Assembly: GCA_022819645.1 (NCBI GenBank)
Contig: JAJEGU010000069.1
Location: 1 to 62,240 of the forward strand
Direction of reading: 5' to 3'
Length of the DNA: 62,240 nt
Origin: Pseudomonadales bacterium
GTDB taxonomy: Bacteria > Pseudomonadota > Gammaproteobacteria > Pseudomonadales > Pseudohongiellaceae
The position numbers and the translations under genes are program-made. Below the pieces are notes generated by a model that was given only the letters and a program-made list of their open reading frames with translations, ran no database searches and was not told the DNA's origin. Shown here piece after piece: positions 36,201 to 45,463 of this stretch (position 1 is its first letter; each line of letters starts with the position of its first letter).

Positions 36201-38321
36201 ATGCAGCCGATGGTGGAGGCAAAATCCCCGGAACATCTGTTGCCCGCCCTGGCGCGGGCGCTCATCATTTCCGGCAGTTACTACCTGCTCAGCCTTTCGC
36301 TGACGGTGGGCACCGGCTCGCTCGCCGCCGTTGCCGGCTGCGTCGCGGCCTGCGTACTGACGGCAAGACAGGATCATGCGCAGTCCCTGGGCCGGCTGCG
36401 AATGCCCGTTATCCTGCTCGCGGCGACCCTGCTTGCGCTGGCGGGAATGACCCTGGGCAGCCTCATTGCCAGTAGCGGCCTGTCCGCCGCGCTGCTTGGC
36501 CCGGTGGCCGCCTTCCATCTCGCCGAAGGCGTCAAATGGCTGTGCTTCAGTTTCGCCTTTACCGGCGCGGTGCGAGCGCTGGCCCTGCGCGGCAGCGCCG
36601 GCGGCGTCATTGAAGTGTTGCTGGTGGCCACCGGCTTTGTCATCATTCTTTCCGCCCATCGCAATGGCATGATCAACCGGCCTTTTTTCCTCGGTGATTT
36701 CGCCCTGAGCCGGGGTCTCGACCCGGCCACGGTGCTGCTGGCGACCGGTTGCGCCGCCGTGCTGCTGCTTGCCGCGCTGTTGCTGGTGGAGGAAAACCGG
36801 CGGCGGCTGCCCTACCACTTCGCCCTGTTCGGCCTGCTGTGCCTGTCGCTGGTGGGCTATGTGCGCAGCTTCGGCCTGCCCACGCCACAAATGACCGATG
36901 ACCTCGGGCTCACGGGCAACAGCGCGCGGCAGCGGGAAAACCCCTTCCACGACGGCGAGAACAGCACCGAGAACAAGCAGGCGCCGGTAGCCGTGGTGGT
37001 GTTCCGGGATGATTACGAACCCGCCGGCGGCGCCTATTACTTTCGCGAATCCGCCTATTCCCAGTGGAATGGCTACATGCTCGATTTCGCTTCGCATCCG
37101 GAAATGGACCGGGACCTGATCCCCGCCCCCGGCGCCCCGGCGCGGGAAACCGTCGCCAGCGAAGGCCGCAAGCCCGTGAGCACCACCATCGGCACCCTGG
37201 TGCCGCACCGTTCGCCCTTCGGCCTGGTGGCGCCGGTGGCCATGGAAAATGCGCCCAACCCGAACAATCTGCGCTTCAAGCGAACCTGGGACGCCCACTC
37301 CCTGGCGCCCGATTTCGACCTGAACGAACTGTTCGGGCTTGCCGCCGGCAATCCCCGCTGGCCCGAGGAGGTTCGCGAAGAATACCTGCGCCTGCCCGAC
37401 GACCCCCGCTACGGCGAACTGGCCCGGGAAATCACCGGCGGCCTGCAGCCACGGTACGCCGCTGATCCATTCGCCCGGGCCTGGGCCGTCAAGGCCTATC
37501 TCGACCGCAATGGTATCTACAGCCTTGCCAATGAACACGCCTATGCCGAAGACCCGGCCGCTTCATTCCTGTTTGGCGACCTCACCGGTTATTGCATGCA
37601 CTTCGCCTTCGCTTCCACCTACCTGCTGCGCAGCCTCGGCATTCCGGCCCGGGTGGGAATCGGCTATTCGGTTCCCGCGGCCAATCGCGCGGGTGGCTCT
37701 TCCCTGCTGATCCAGGCGATTCACGGCCATGCCTGGCCCGAGATCTATTTTGAAGGTTATGGCTGGGTCATCGTCGATCCGGCACCGCAACAAACCCTGG
37801 TGGACATGACCACCGACCCCCAGAACGAGCTGCAGCAACTCCTCGGCGACATGCTCAGGGGCGAGGAAGCCTTTGCCGAATTCCTGCAGCAACAGGCCGG
37901 CTTCGCCATCAACTGGCAATGGCTGCGCTACGCCCTGCCCGCCCTGCTCGCCGCGCTGGTGCTGGCGGGCTACGCCGTCAAGCTGTATCGGCTCTGGATA
38001 CCGGGATTGGCCGGCTTCGGCGCGCAGCACCGGCTCGGTTACCGCGCCGCGCTCGACCAGCTTGCCGCCGTGGGCATACGCCGCCGGTTCGGCGAGAGCC
38101 GGGAGGATTTCGCCCGCCGGGCCGGCGCCGCCGCCCCGGCGCTGGAAACGCTTACCATGTGGCATCTCGCCCAGGCGCTTGGCGGGCGAGGGGGTAGCCC
38201 GGAGGATTCAGACTGGTCCGGCATGCGCCGGCGGCTTGGCGCCGAGATTCGCCGCAACACCGGCGCCGGCAAACGCGCGCTGGCCGCCTTGCATCCCTTT
38301 TCCTGGCTGTACAGCAGATAG
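36201..38321 (+). CDS. Transglutaminase-like membrane protein (TgpA type)
   Basis: 706 residues from the ATG at 36201, 4 bases after the DUF58 gene. Several membrane helices occupy about residues 1-230. A periplasmic region contains the transglutaminase core: catalytic Cys in GYCMHFAFAS, His in AIHGHAWPEIYFEGYG and Asp in VIVDPAP. One more helix (about 575-595) precedes a cytoplasmic tail of ~100 residues. This is the TgpA layout of Pseudomonas, where the protein is essential; its substrate is not known. Co-transcribed with the DUF58 and MoxR genes. Confidence 0.92.
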   Translation: MQPMVEAKSPEHLLPALARALIISGSYYLLSLSLTVGTGSLAAVAGCVAACVLTARQDHAQSLGRLRMPVILLAATLLALAGMTLGSLIASSGLSAALLGPVAAFHLAEGVKWLCFSFAFTGAVRALALRGSAGGVIEVLLVATGFVIILSAHRNGMINRPFFLGDFALSRGLDPATVLLATGCAAVLLLAALLLVEENRRRLPYHFALFGLLCLSLVGYVRSFGLPTPQMTDDLGLTGNSARQRENPFHDGENSTENKQAPVAVVVFRDDYEPAGGAYYFRESAYSQWNGYMLDFASHPEMDRDLIPAPGAPARETVASEGRKPVSTTIGTLVPHRSPFGLVAPVAMENAPNPNNLRFKRTWDAHSLAPDFDLNELFGLAAGNPRWPEEVREEYLRLPDDPRYGELAREITGGLQPRYAADPFARAWAVKAYLDRNGIYSLANEHAYAEDPAASFLFGDLTGYCMHFAFASTYLLRSLGIPARVGIGYSVPAANRAGGSSLLIQAIHGHAWPEIYFEGYGWVIVDPAPQQTLVDMTTDPQNELQQLLGDMLRGEEAFAEFLQQQAGFAINWQWLRYALPALLAALVLAGYAVKLYRLWIPGLAGFGAQHRLGYRAALDQLAAVGIRRRFGESREDFARRAGAAAPALETLTMWHLAQALGGRGGSPEDSDWSGMRRRLGAEIRRNTGAGKRALAALHPFSWLYSR

Positions 38322-38349
38322 GCAACTGAATTAGAGGAAATCAGCGAAC

Positions 38350-39384
38350 ATGAACTGGGACACCGCCTTGCAGGAGGCCCGGGACGACCAGGCGCCGGAC
38401 GATCCTTTTGGCCTTGGGGAAGCCATCGGCGTACTGCGGCGATTGCGGGATGCGGTCCGCGCCCGGGTCATCGGTCGCGATGATGTCATCGAACTCGTCA
38501 TCATCGCCCTGATCGCCGATGGCCATGTGCTGCTTGAGGATTTCCCCGGCTCCGGCAAGACCACCCTGGCCAAGGCGCTCGGCGAAGCCATCGGCGATGA
38601 CCGCGGCAGCGAACACTTTATCGCTCCTTTTCGCCGCATCCAGTTCACCCCCGACCTGCTGCCCTCGGACGTAACCGGCGTACCGGTTTTCGACAGCGCC
38701 AGCAATGCCTTTCATTTCCGGCACGGCCCCATCTTCGCCCATGTGGTATTGGCCGACGAAATCAACCGCACCTCGCCCAAGGTGCAGGCAGCCATGCTCG
38801 AAGCCATGGGGGAAAAACAGGTCACCGTGGACAATGTGACCTATCCCCTGGATGAGCTGTTTTTCGTGATCGCGACCCAGAACCCGCTCGACATGGTGGG
38901 CACCTATCCCCTGCCGGTTCCGCAACTCGACCGCTTCCTGTTCAAGATCAGCATGGAGCACATCGACCGGCAGGCCGAACTCGAAGTGCTCGAGACCTGG
39001 CGCAGCCGGCGCGACCAGGGCATCGGCGGTGCCGTGCTGAAGCGCGATGAGATTCTCGCCAGCCGCGCCGCCATCGACCGCGAGGTGGCAATCGCCGATA
39101 TCGTCAAGTCCACCCTGGTGGACATCTCACGCAACTTGCGTACGGACGAGCGCGTGCTGCAAGGCAATTCCACCCGTTCGCTGGTATTGCTGCTGCCCGC
39201 CCTGCAAGCCGCCGCCGCCTTGCGCGGGCGCGATTTCGTCAGTGCCGGGGATATTGAACTGCTGCTGCCCCGGGTGCTCGGCCACCGCCTGGAACTCGCC
39301 CCGGGCGCCGCCGACCTGAAGCGGATTTTGCATGACAACATGCGCGAACCCATGGAGCGTCTCGCCGCCAGCACCCTGGCCTGA
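38350..39384 (+). CDS. MoxR family AAA+ ATPase
   Basis: 344 residues. Walker A is EDFPGSGKTTLAKALG, Walker B is VVLADEINRTSPKVQAAMLE, and sensor 1 lies in FVIATQNPLDMVGTYPLP; this is the MoxR signature. Family members act as chaperones that mature or activate partner protein complexes, often together with DUF58/VWA proteins. It is 28 bases after the transglutaminase gene, and its 3' end overlaps the next ORF. Confidence 0.94.
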   Translation: MNWDTALQEARDDQAPDDPFGLGEAIGVLRRLRDAVRARVIGRDDVIELVIIALIADGHVLLEDFPGSGKTTLAKALGEAIGDDRGSEHFIAPFRRIQFTPDLLPSDVTGVPVFDSASNAFHFRHGPIFAHVVLADEINRTSPKVQAAMLEAMGEKQVTVDNVTYPLDELFFVIATQNPLDMVGTYPLPVPQLDRFLFKISMEHIDRQAELEVLETWRSRRDQGIGGAVLKRDEILASRAAIDREVAIADIVKSTLVDISRNLRTDERVLQGNSTRSLVLLLPALQAAAALRGRDFVSAGDIELLLPRVLGHRLELAPGAADLKRILHDNMREPMERLAASTLA

Positions 39385-41398
39385 GACCGGCCCGGCGCGG
39401 GATATTTTACGACTGCTGGTGATTGCCGTATTGCTTTGCTGTGTCATTGTGCAAGCAGAGGCCCAGCAGCCGGATACAGACCTAGGCGATGTTGCCGTCA
39501 CTTCCTCCGCCACCTGCTTCGGATTCAGCGATATCGAGCATCCCCAGGCGCTTGCGATCTGCGACGCCCTGGCCCTGGAAGAGAACGTGCGGGCGCGGGA
39601 ACTCGGCGAGACCTGGGTTCGCGCCGAGCCGGATTCGCCGGCGGCGCAATTCGCCTACTCCGAGGTGCTCTACACCGCGGAAGGCAATCTGGCCCGGGCG
39701 CTGTTTCATCTCAACCGCGCCGAAAGCCTCACCGATTACACATCTATCACCGAAGCCATCGATTCGGGCAATATCCAGTGGCACTACCTCACCCTGAGCC
39801 AGTTGTCGAATGTGCATCAACTGATGGGGGACCAGCTTCGCGCCCTGGAGTATCTCGACAAGATCAACGAAATCTATGGCCAGGACATCGAGTCCTTTCG
39901 CGGCTGGCCCCTGCTGAAACTGAAGCGGTACGACGCCGCCCGGGCCAGCGCCATGGCGGTGCTGGACAATAGCGAAAGCGAGCACGAGCGGGCCCGGGCC
40001 TGGAATACCCTGTGCGCCGTGGAACTGGCGAGTCTGGCGCCGGTGGACTCCATGGCGGTGTGCAACCGGGCCATCAGCGAAGACGAGAATCTCGCCGCGG
40101 AATCGAGCGCGGGAGATACGGTATACCTGACCAATGCCTCGGAAGTGGCGCTGTCCCTGCTGCAAATGCAGGCCGCCGAGGACTACCTCGACCGCGCCAC
40201 CCGCACACTCAACCCGGACAGCGTGGCCGACCCCTGGATTTACAAGCTCTATCTGACCATGAGCCAGGGCCGCCTTGACGAGGCTCGCGCGGCGCTGGAC
40301 CGGATGCTGGTCTGGCGCGAGCAGCAAAAGCCCATTGTCGGCGTGATGAATCGCGCCGAGCATCATCTGGTCAGCGCCGCCTTCATGCTCGTGGCCGGCT
40401 ATGCCGAGGATGCCCGCCTGCTCGCCGCCACCGCGCTGAACCAGCCGGACCGCAATGGCTCCTACAGCGCCGACGATTTCCAGAAGAACGCCATGGCGGC
40501 GCTGCTGCACGCCATCGCCAGCCGCATGGAGTACCAGATGCAACTGGAACAGGGCGCGGGAGACGGCTTCGGCGCGGCGATTGCCACAAGGATCCGGGCC
40601 GCGAGATTAGGGTTCGAAGCCTGGCGCTCGGAACGCTACGCGGCTTCGCTGTTCACCCGCCGGGACATCCTGCTCAACCGGCTGCGACCCTATGCGCCAC
40701 TCGATGTGCATATTCCCGAATGGGTCGAGCCCGACCTGGTGCGCATGATCGGCGCGGGCGTCGTGCGCCAGGCGCTGGAAGACGCCCGCGCCGCGGGCGC
40801 TTTCGACCTGAACATCGGTTACTACCACGCCTGGCGCAGCGAAGCGGCGGCGGTGGATGGGGCGGAAGATGAAGTCATCGCCCAGGCCGGGCTGGCCCTT
40901 GCCGAACTGCCCGCCGAGGAAGTGTTGCTGCGGGCGCGGGTGCGGGCGCGAATGGGCGAAGCGCTCTGGAGACTGGGCCGCCACGAGCCGGCGCTGGAAA
41001 GTTTCGCATCCGCCCTTGGCGGCGACCCGGGAATCACCCGCCGGCTCGGCATGGCCCTGCCGGTAAGTGTACGCATTGCCGGCGGCGGCCCGTCCCGGGA
41101 ACTTGCCGATTTACTGCGGGCTTCGCCACGATTCCGCGAGCACGACAACGGTTTGCTGCTGGAGGTGGGAGACGACGGCGCGGTCTGCCTGCGGACCCGG
41201 TCGGGGGACAACCTGTCGTGCTATCATACGCCCGCTGGGACCGCTGGCGAGGCGAGCAAGGCTTTTCATACTTGGGCCTTCGGGCCGGGAGTCGACATCA
41301 GCATGGCCCAGCGCTCCATCCTGCGCGGCTCCAGCGTGATTCTTGCCAATGGCGCCAGACGCATGGAAAACCGCCCGGATCTGTTGTCCAACGATTGA
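39332..41398 (+). CDS. Exported TPR-like protein in the MoxR operon
   Basis: 688 codons from an ATG that overlaps moxR by 53 bases. A signal peptide (LRLLVIAVLLCCVIVQAEAQ) is at about residues 28-47, so a later start (for example a GTG near 39420) is possible. The mature part is helical with many Ala/Leu-rich repeats resembling TPRs. The C-terminal ~130 residues are beta-rich (VSVRIAGGGPSRELADLL onward). Probably a periplasmic scaffold partner of the transglutaminase; no specific family was recognised. Confidence 0.8.
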   Translation: MTTCANPWSVSPPAPWPETGPARDILRLLVIAVLLCCVIVQAEAQQPDTDLGDVAVTSSATCFGFSDIEHPQALAICDALALEENVRARELGETWVRAEPDSPAAQFAYSEVLYTAEGNLARALFHLNRAESLTDYTSITEAIDSGNIQWHYLTLSQLSNVHQLMGDQLRALEYLDKINEIYGQDIESFRGWPLLKLKRYDAARASAMAVLDNSESEHERARAWNTLCAVELASLAPVDSMAVCNRAISEDENLAAESSAGDTVYLTNASEVALSLLQMQAAEDYLDRATRTLNPDSVADPWIYKLYLTMSQGRLDEARAALDRMLVWREQQKPIVGVMNRAEHHLVSAAFMLVAGYAEDARLLAATALNQPDRNGSYSADDFQKNAMAALLHAIASRMEYQMQLEQGAGDGFGAAIATRIRAARLGFEAWRSERYAASLFTRRDILLNRLRPYAPLDVHIPEWVEPDLVRMIGAGVVRQALEDARAAGAFDLNIGYYHAWRSEAAAVDGAEDEVIAQAGLALAELPAEEVLLRARVRARMGEALWRLGRHEPALESFASALGGDPGITRRLGMALPVSVRIAGGGPSRELADLLRASPRFREHDNGLLLEVGDDGAVCLRTRSGDNLSCYHTPAGTAGEASKAFHTWAFGPGVDISMAQRSILRGSSVILANGARRMENRPDLLSND

Positions 41399-41414
41399 CA
41401 GGGCAATAGGTTTT

Positions 41415-41431
41415 CCCTGACTTGATCAGAG
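41415..41431. repeat. 17-bp palindrome family (copy 3, imperfect)
   Basis: CCCTGACTTGATCAGAG, one mismatch in the arms. It lies in the 69-base gap between the TPR gene and the MFS gene and could act as a weak terminator. Confidence 0.5.
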
Positions 41432-41467
41432 CTTTCGTAGCCTGACCTTCCTTATCACGGAACGCTT

Positions 41468-42670
41468 GTGACCGACCGCAACACCTTGTCAAAGCGGCTG
41501 ATTCTCCTGCTCGCGGCCACTTCCGCGCTGGGGCCCACCGCCACCCAGATCCTGCTGCCCGCGGTTCCAGCCATCCGCCAGGATTTCGCCGTCAGCGGCG
41601 ATATCGCTCAGTTGACCCTGAGCCTTTCCATGGGATCCATCGCCCTGGGCACACTGGCCTATGGGCCGCTGTCGGACCGCTTCGGGCGCAGGCCCATCAT
41701 CATGATCGGCCTGCTCATCACGTTTCTGGGTTCCCTGCTGTGCGCCCTTGCCGCAAGTATCGAAGTACTCATCATCGGCCGCGTGATCCAGGCGTTCGGC
41801 GCCGCCGTGGGGCTGGTGCTGGCGCGGGCGATCGTGCGCGATGTCTATGGCCCCGGCGAGGTTGCCCGGGTCATGTCCACCCTGGTTATGGCCATGGTGG
41901 TGATTCCCATGGTTTCCCCGGCGGTGGGAGGCGAATTGCTGGTCAATTTCGGCTGGCAGGCGACTGGCACGGCAATCGCCGTCTTCAGCCTGGCCATGCT
42001 GTTGCTGATCGGATTCAGTCTGCCGGAAACCCTGGGCCAGGCCGTGCCGTTCGACGGCGTCGGTTCGATGCTGCGAACCTTCGGCACACTGCTCGCCTCC
42101 AGGGCCTTCAGTGGCTACGCCTTCACCATCGCCTTTGTTTCCATGGTCTTCTTCAGCTTCATTTCCGCCGGCCCGGAAATCGTCGTCTCGGTGCTGCAAA
42201 GACCGGCCAACGAATACGGCTACTACTTCATGATGCTGCCCTGCGGCTTCGTCATGGGCTCATTCATCTCCCGGCAGTTCAGCCGCAGCCTGGGGCCGAA
42301 CCGGCTGATCGTGATCGGCATCGCAGTGGCCATTGCCGGCATCTGTCTCGCCTTCGCCCTGCAATTCGGCGGCCTGCGCCACCCCATGGCGCTTTTCCTG
42401 CCGGTGGCGCTTACCCTCATTGGCAATGGCGTTACCCTGCCCAATGCCCAGGCTGTGGCGATCAATCAGTTTCCCCACGTGGCGGGAAGCGCATCGGGGC
42501 TGACCGGATTCATGCAGATGATGCTTTCGGCGCTGGCGGCGCAACTCGTGGCGGCGGTCTATAACGGAACCACCTATCCCCTGCTGGTGATCATGTTGAT
42601 TGCCGCACTGCTTTCCCTGCTGAGCTTTCGCTATGGCCAGCGACACATCGCAACGGGACAAGCCGCCTGA
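41468..42670 (+). CDS. Bcr/CflA-type MFS drug exporter
   Basis: 400 residues from a GTG start. Twelve hydrophobic segments. The MFS motif between helices 2 and 3 is YGPLSDRFGRRPIIM, and the antiporter-type motif in helix 5 has PMVSPAVGGELL. The N-terminus (LPAVPAIRQDF) is characteristic of the Bcr/CflA family, which exports bicyclomycin, chloramphenicol and similar drugs by proton antiport. It is convergent with selA, 13 bases apart. Confidence 0.92.
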   Translation: MTDRNTLSKRLILLLAATSALGPTATQILLPAVPAIRQDFAVSGDIAQLTLSLSMGSIALGTLAYGPLSDRFGRRPIIMIGLLITFLGSLLCALAASIEVLIIGRVIQAFGAAVGLVLARAIVRDVYGPGEVARVMSTLVMAMVVIPMVSPAVGGELLVNFGWQATGTAIAVFSLAMLLLIGFSLPETLGQAVPFDGVGSMLRTFGTLLASRAFSGYAFTIAFVSMVFFSFISAGPEIVVSVLQRPANEYGYYFMMLPCGFVMGSFISRQFSRSLGPNRLIVIGIAVAIAGICLAFALQFGGLRHPMALFLPVALTLIGNGVTLPNAQAVAINQFPHVAGSASGLTGFMQMMLSALAAQLVAAVYNGTTYPLLVIMLIAALLSLLSFRYGQRHIATGQAA

Positions 42671-42683
42671 GCCGAACCCATCC

Positions 42684-44096
42684 TCACCCGGCGCGCAACT
42701 GGTCAAGAAAGGCTTGCTCATCCCGCAGGCAGCGCAGGTCGAGTAAAAGCCTGCCATCGTGAATCCTGCCGATCACCGGTCGCGGCAGCCGCCGCAATTG
42801 CCCGGCGAGTCGCTGCAGGGCCGCATCCTTGCCGCCTTTGGGCGCAAGCGGCACGATACACAAGGCGGTGCTGTCGAGTTGCTCCAGCGGCAGGGCGCCG
42901 CTGCCGATCTGGCTTTTGCAATCCGCCAGGGTCACTTGCACGCCACTCCCCAATGCCCGGGAAACCGGTTCGAGCAAGCGCTCTCCCAGCGCCCGAATCT
43001 CCGCGGCGGAGCGTGACAGATCCGCAAGCATGGGCAGCCTTTGCGCCAGCCGCCGGGGATCCCGATACAGCTTGAGGACTTCTGCCAGCGCGGCAATGGT
43101 GACCTTGTCCACCCGCAGCGCGCGCTTGAGGGGATTGCGCCGCAGCCGCTCCACAAGCTCTCGCCGGCCCAGGACAATGCCCGCCTGGGGCCCGCCGAGC
43201 AGCTTGTCACCGCTGAAGGTAACCAGGCCCGCGCCTTCGGCAAGCGCAGCGGCAACCGTGGGTTCGTGGGGAAGCCCGTAGCGAGTCAGATCCACCAGGG
43301 TGCCCGAGCCCAGATCATTGACGAAAGGCAGGCCGCGCTCGGCGGCAAGCTTGCTGATTTCGCCGCCGGCCACCGAACAGGTGAATCCGCGCACCTCATA
43401 GTTGCTGGCGTGGACTTTCATCAGCAGCGCGGTGCCCTCGCCGATGGCGTTGGCGTAGTCGCGCAAATGGGTGCGGTTGGTGGTTCCGGTTTCCCGCAAA
43501 ATGCAATTCGCGCTGCGCATGATGTCGGGCATGCGGAAGGAGCCGCCGATTTCCACGAGTTCTCCCCGGGAAATGACGACCTCCCGGCCCTCGGCCAGGG
43601 TATTGAGCACCAGCAAGACCGCGGCGGCATTGTTGTTGACGATGGTGGCCGCCTCGGCGCCGGTGAGTTCGCACAACAGCGCTTCGAGATGGCTGTCGCG
43701 TTCGCCGCGCCGGCCCCGGTCAAGATCGTATTCGAGATTGCAGGCATGGGCCGCAGCCGCCGACATGGCGGCAATGGCCTCTTCCGGCAAGGCCGAACGG
43801 CCGAGATTGGTATGCACCACGGTGCCGCTGAGATTGAACACCGGCTTGAGCGAAGCGCTGAACTCCGCCGTCAGCCTGCCCCGCACCGAATCAAACAAGG
43901 CTCCGGGAAAGCGGCTCGACCGAAGCAGATCCCCCACCTCCGGGTTTCCCTCCCGCAGCGCCTCGCGCAACGCCGCAAGCTCCCCCCGCACCGCGCGCTT
44001 GCAAGCCCCGGCGCCATACTCCTCAACCAGACCCGCAAGCTCCGGCGCATTGAGCGCCCGGTCCACCGAAGGCAGGGATTTCAGAAGCTCCGTCAC
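42684..44096 (-). CDS. selA: L-seryl-tRNA(Sec) selenium transferase
   Basis: 470 residues, the normal SelA length. The N-terminal tRNA-binding part begins LLKSLPSVDRAL. The PLP core includes NLSGTVVHTNLGRS, ATIVNNNAAAVLLVLN, and the Schiff-base lysine in TFSGDKLLGGPQAG (Lys about 298). It converts seryl-tRNA(Sec) to selenocysteinyl-tRNA. Neither selB nor a tRNA(Sec) gene is seen next to it, and no selenoprotein gene is evident in the window, so the rest of the pathway must be elsewhere if it is active. Confidence 0.94.
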   Translation of the reverse strand: MTELLKSLPSVDRALNAPELAGLVEEYGAGACKRAVRGELAALREALREGNPEVGDLLRSSRFPGALFDSVRGRLTAEFSASLKPVFNLSGTVVHTNLGRSALPEEAIAAMSAAAAHACNLEYDLDRGRRGERDSHLEALLCELTGAEAATIVNNNAAAVLLVLNTLAEGREVVISRGELVEIGGSFRMPDIMRSANCILRETGTTNRTHLRDYANAIGEGTALLMKVHASNYEVRGFTCSVAGGEISKLAAERGLPFVNDLGSGTLVDLTRYGLPHEPTVAAALAEGAGLVTFSGDKLLGGPQAGIVLGRRELVERLRRNPLKRALRVDKVTIAALAEVLKLYRDPRRLAQRLPMLADLSRSAAEIRALGERLLEPVSRALGSGVQVTLADCKSQIGSGALPLEQLDSTALCIVPLAPKGGKDAALQRLAGQLRRLPRPVIGRIHDGRLLLDLRCLRDEQAFLDQLRAG

Positions 44097-44120
44097 CGTT
44101 GACCTCTACCGCCTCACACT

Positions 44121-44134
44121 AGGAGCCTGCGCCC
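44121..44134. repeat. Terminal fragment of the ~160-bp element
   Basis: AGGAGCCTGCGCCC matches the left end of the ~160-bp element, with no inner stem or right end. It lies 25 bases upstream of selA. It marks the left edge of the accessory block that begins at 44189. Confidence 0.5.
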
Positions 44135-44188
44135 AACCGCATGGCGGGAAAACGATTATTGTATATCAGGCTCAATTGATTATTTCCC

Positions 44189-45463
44189 TCACAAATCGTT
44201 GGCTGCATGTATAGTGAGCAGCAACTCTGAGTCGTCAATCAATCGATACTCTGGTTTTTTACCGGATAGTTCCTCGCTTCGAGAAAGGATAATCGGCACA
44301 CCTTCTCCACGTTTATCCATAATCCGCGTACGATGGGATTTGAATTCGCCATTTTCGATCGGACAACGCGCCAGCAGACTGGTGATAGTCTCATTTCTGG
44401 CTGCCTGCCGATAGGGCAGGCTCTCCGGAGTCATGGTGTTGACCAGCATACCTGGCGAATACAACTCAAGGCGATCATCAAACAATCGTAGGCGTACTTT
44501 GCTTCCGGGCATCGAATAATCGCGATGCGCCACCGCATTGGTGATAGCCTCGAATACTGCCAACATGTCGAACTGCGGAAAATCCTCGCGCCCGCCTTCG
44601 GAACTTTTTCGAGCTGCGGTCCGCATATTCTTGCGAATGAATTCACAGGCATCGAAAATCTGCTGATTTAGTGGGCCGGTTATGTTCATGGCATCACGCT
44701 GGTAAGCCTGTTCGGCTTGTGGAGTTATGGCTACTCCCTGGTACGCCACTGCCTGAATGAATGCGCTTGAAAGAAACTGCTGAGGCTCAGAAAATGCCAA
44801 TAGAACGCCAGCCACGGTGGGCCGCCAGACTCCTGCCTCATCTTGCGACGCCATGGCCAATTTGGAAAGAATCTGTTCCAGAGTGTCGCTGGTTTGCGAT
44901 GTCAAGAAGTGAGCTAACAACGATTCGTCCAGGTTGGCGAGTGTCGCGCCGGAAACGGGAGTTTCGTCGAACCGGATCAGTCTCGCCTGACTACGCTGCT
45001 GAAACAGGCGCGCCAATTGATCAGTGGGGATGGGGCGCTTCGAGGATCCTATGCGGGAATAGTAGCCACCCGGGCTACGGTGTACAAAAAGGCTACGTGG
45101 GATTTCTACACGAATAATCGGCTGCTTGACGCCGGTACTATCCGGCAGATTGACGCGTTCGATTATCGGCGCGCCCGGTGGACTCATCGAATTTTCACAC
45201 GCCTGCCGCACCAGCGCTTCTACGCTGTCAAGCCGTTCCAGGGGAATTCCCAGCACGTCGCGCGTCTTGTCGTGTACCCCCAAGAGAAGAACACCACCGC
45301 GAGAGTTGGCAAATGCGGCAAGTTCATTGGCAAGCTCATCCTGCGTCGGCCCTCTAACCTTGCCCCCAGCGAATCGAACTTCCTTGAATTCCAGAAAGTT
45401 ATCCTCCCCGAGTCTCATTTTTTCCAACAACTCATCTTGAATTTCCAACATTTCAACCCCCAC
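44189..45463 (-). CDS. AlbA_2 / HATPase-like protein coupled to the TrlF-like gene
   Basis: 424 residues. The AlbA_2 domain is at about residues 15-130 (NFLEFKEVRFAGG and LAAFANSRGGVLLLGV). The C-terminal ATP-binding domain has the motif EAITNAVAHRDYSMPGS at about 300-316. Its start overlaps the end of the upstream PHP-ATPase gene by 11 bases, indicating translational coupling and a joint role. Proteins of this class are often called transcriptional regulators, but nucleic-acid binding or cleavage by Schlafen-like domains is an alternative. Confidence 0.88.
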   Translation of the reverse strand: MGVEMLEIQDELLEKMRLGEDNFLEFKEVRFAGGKVRGPTQDELANELAAFANSRGGVLLLGVHDKTRDVLGIPLERLDSVEALVRQACENSMSPPGAPIIERVNLPDSTGVKQPIIRVEIPRSLFVHRSPGGYYSRIGSSKRPIPTDQLARLFQQRSQARLIRFDETPVSGATLANLDESLLAHFLTSQTSDTLEQILSKLAMASQDEAGVWRPTVAGVLLAFSEPQQFLSSAFIQAVAYQGVAITPQAEQAYQRDAMNITGPLNQQIFDACEFIRKNMRTAARKSSEGGREDFPQFDMLAVFEAITNAVAHRDYSMPGSKVRLRLFDDRLELYSPGMLVNTMTPESLPYRQAARNETITSLLARCPIENGEFKSHRTRIMDKRGEGVPIILSRSEELSGKKPEYRLIDDSELLLTIHAANDL

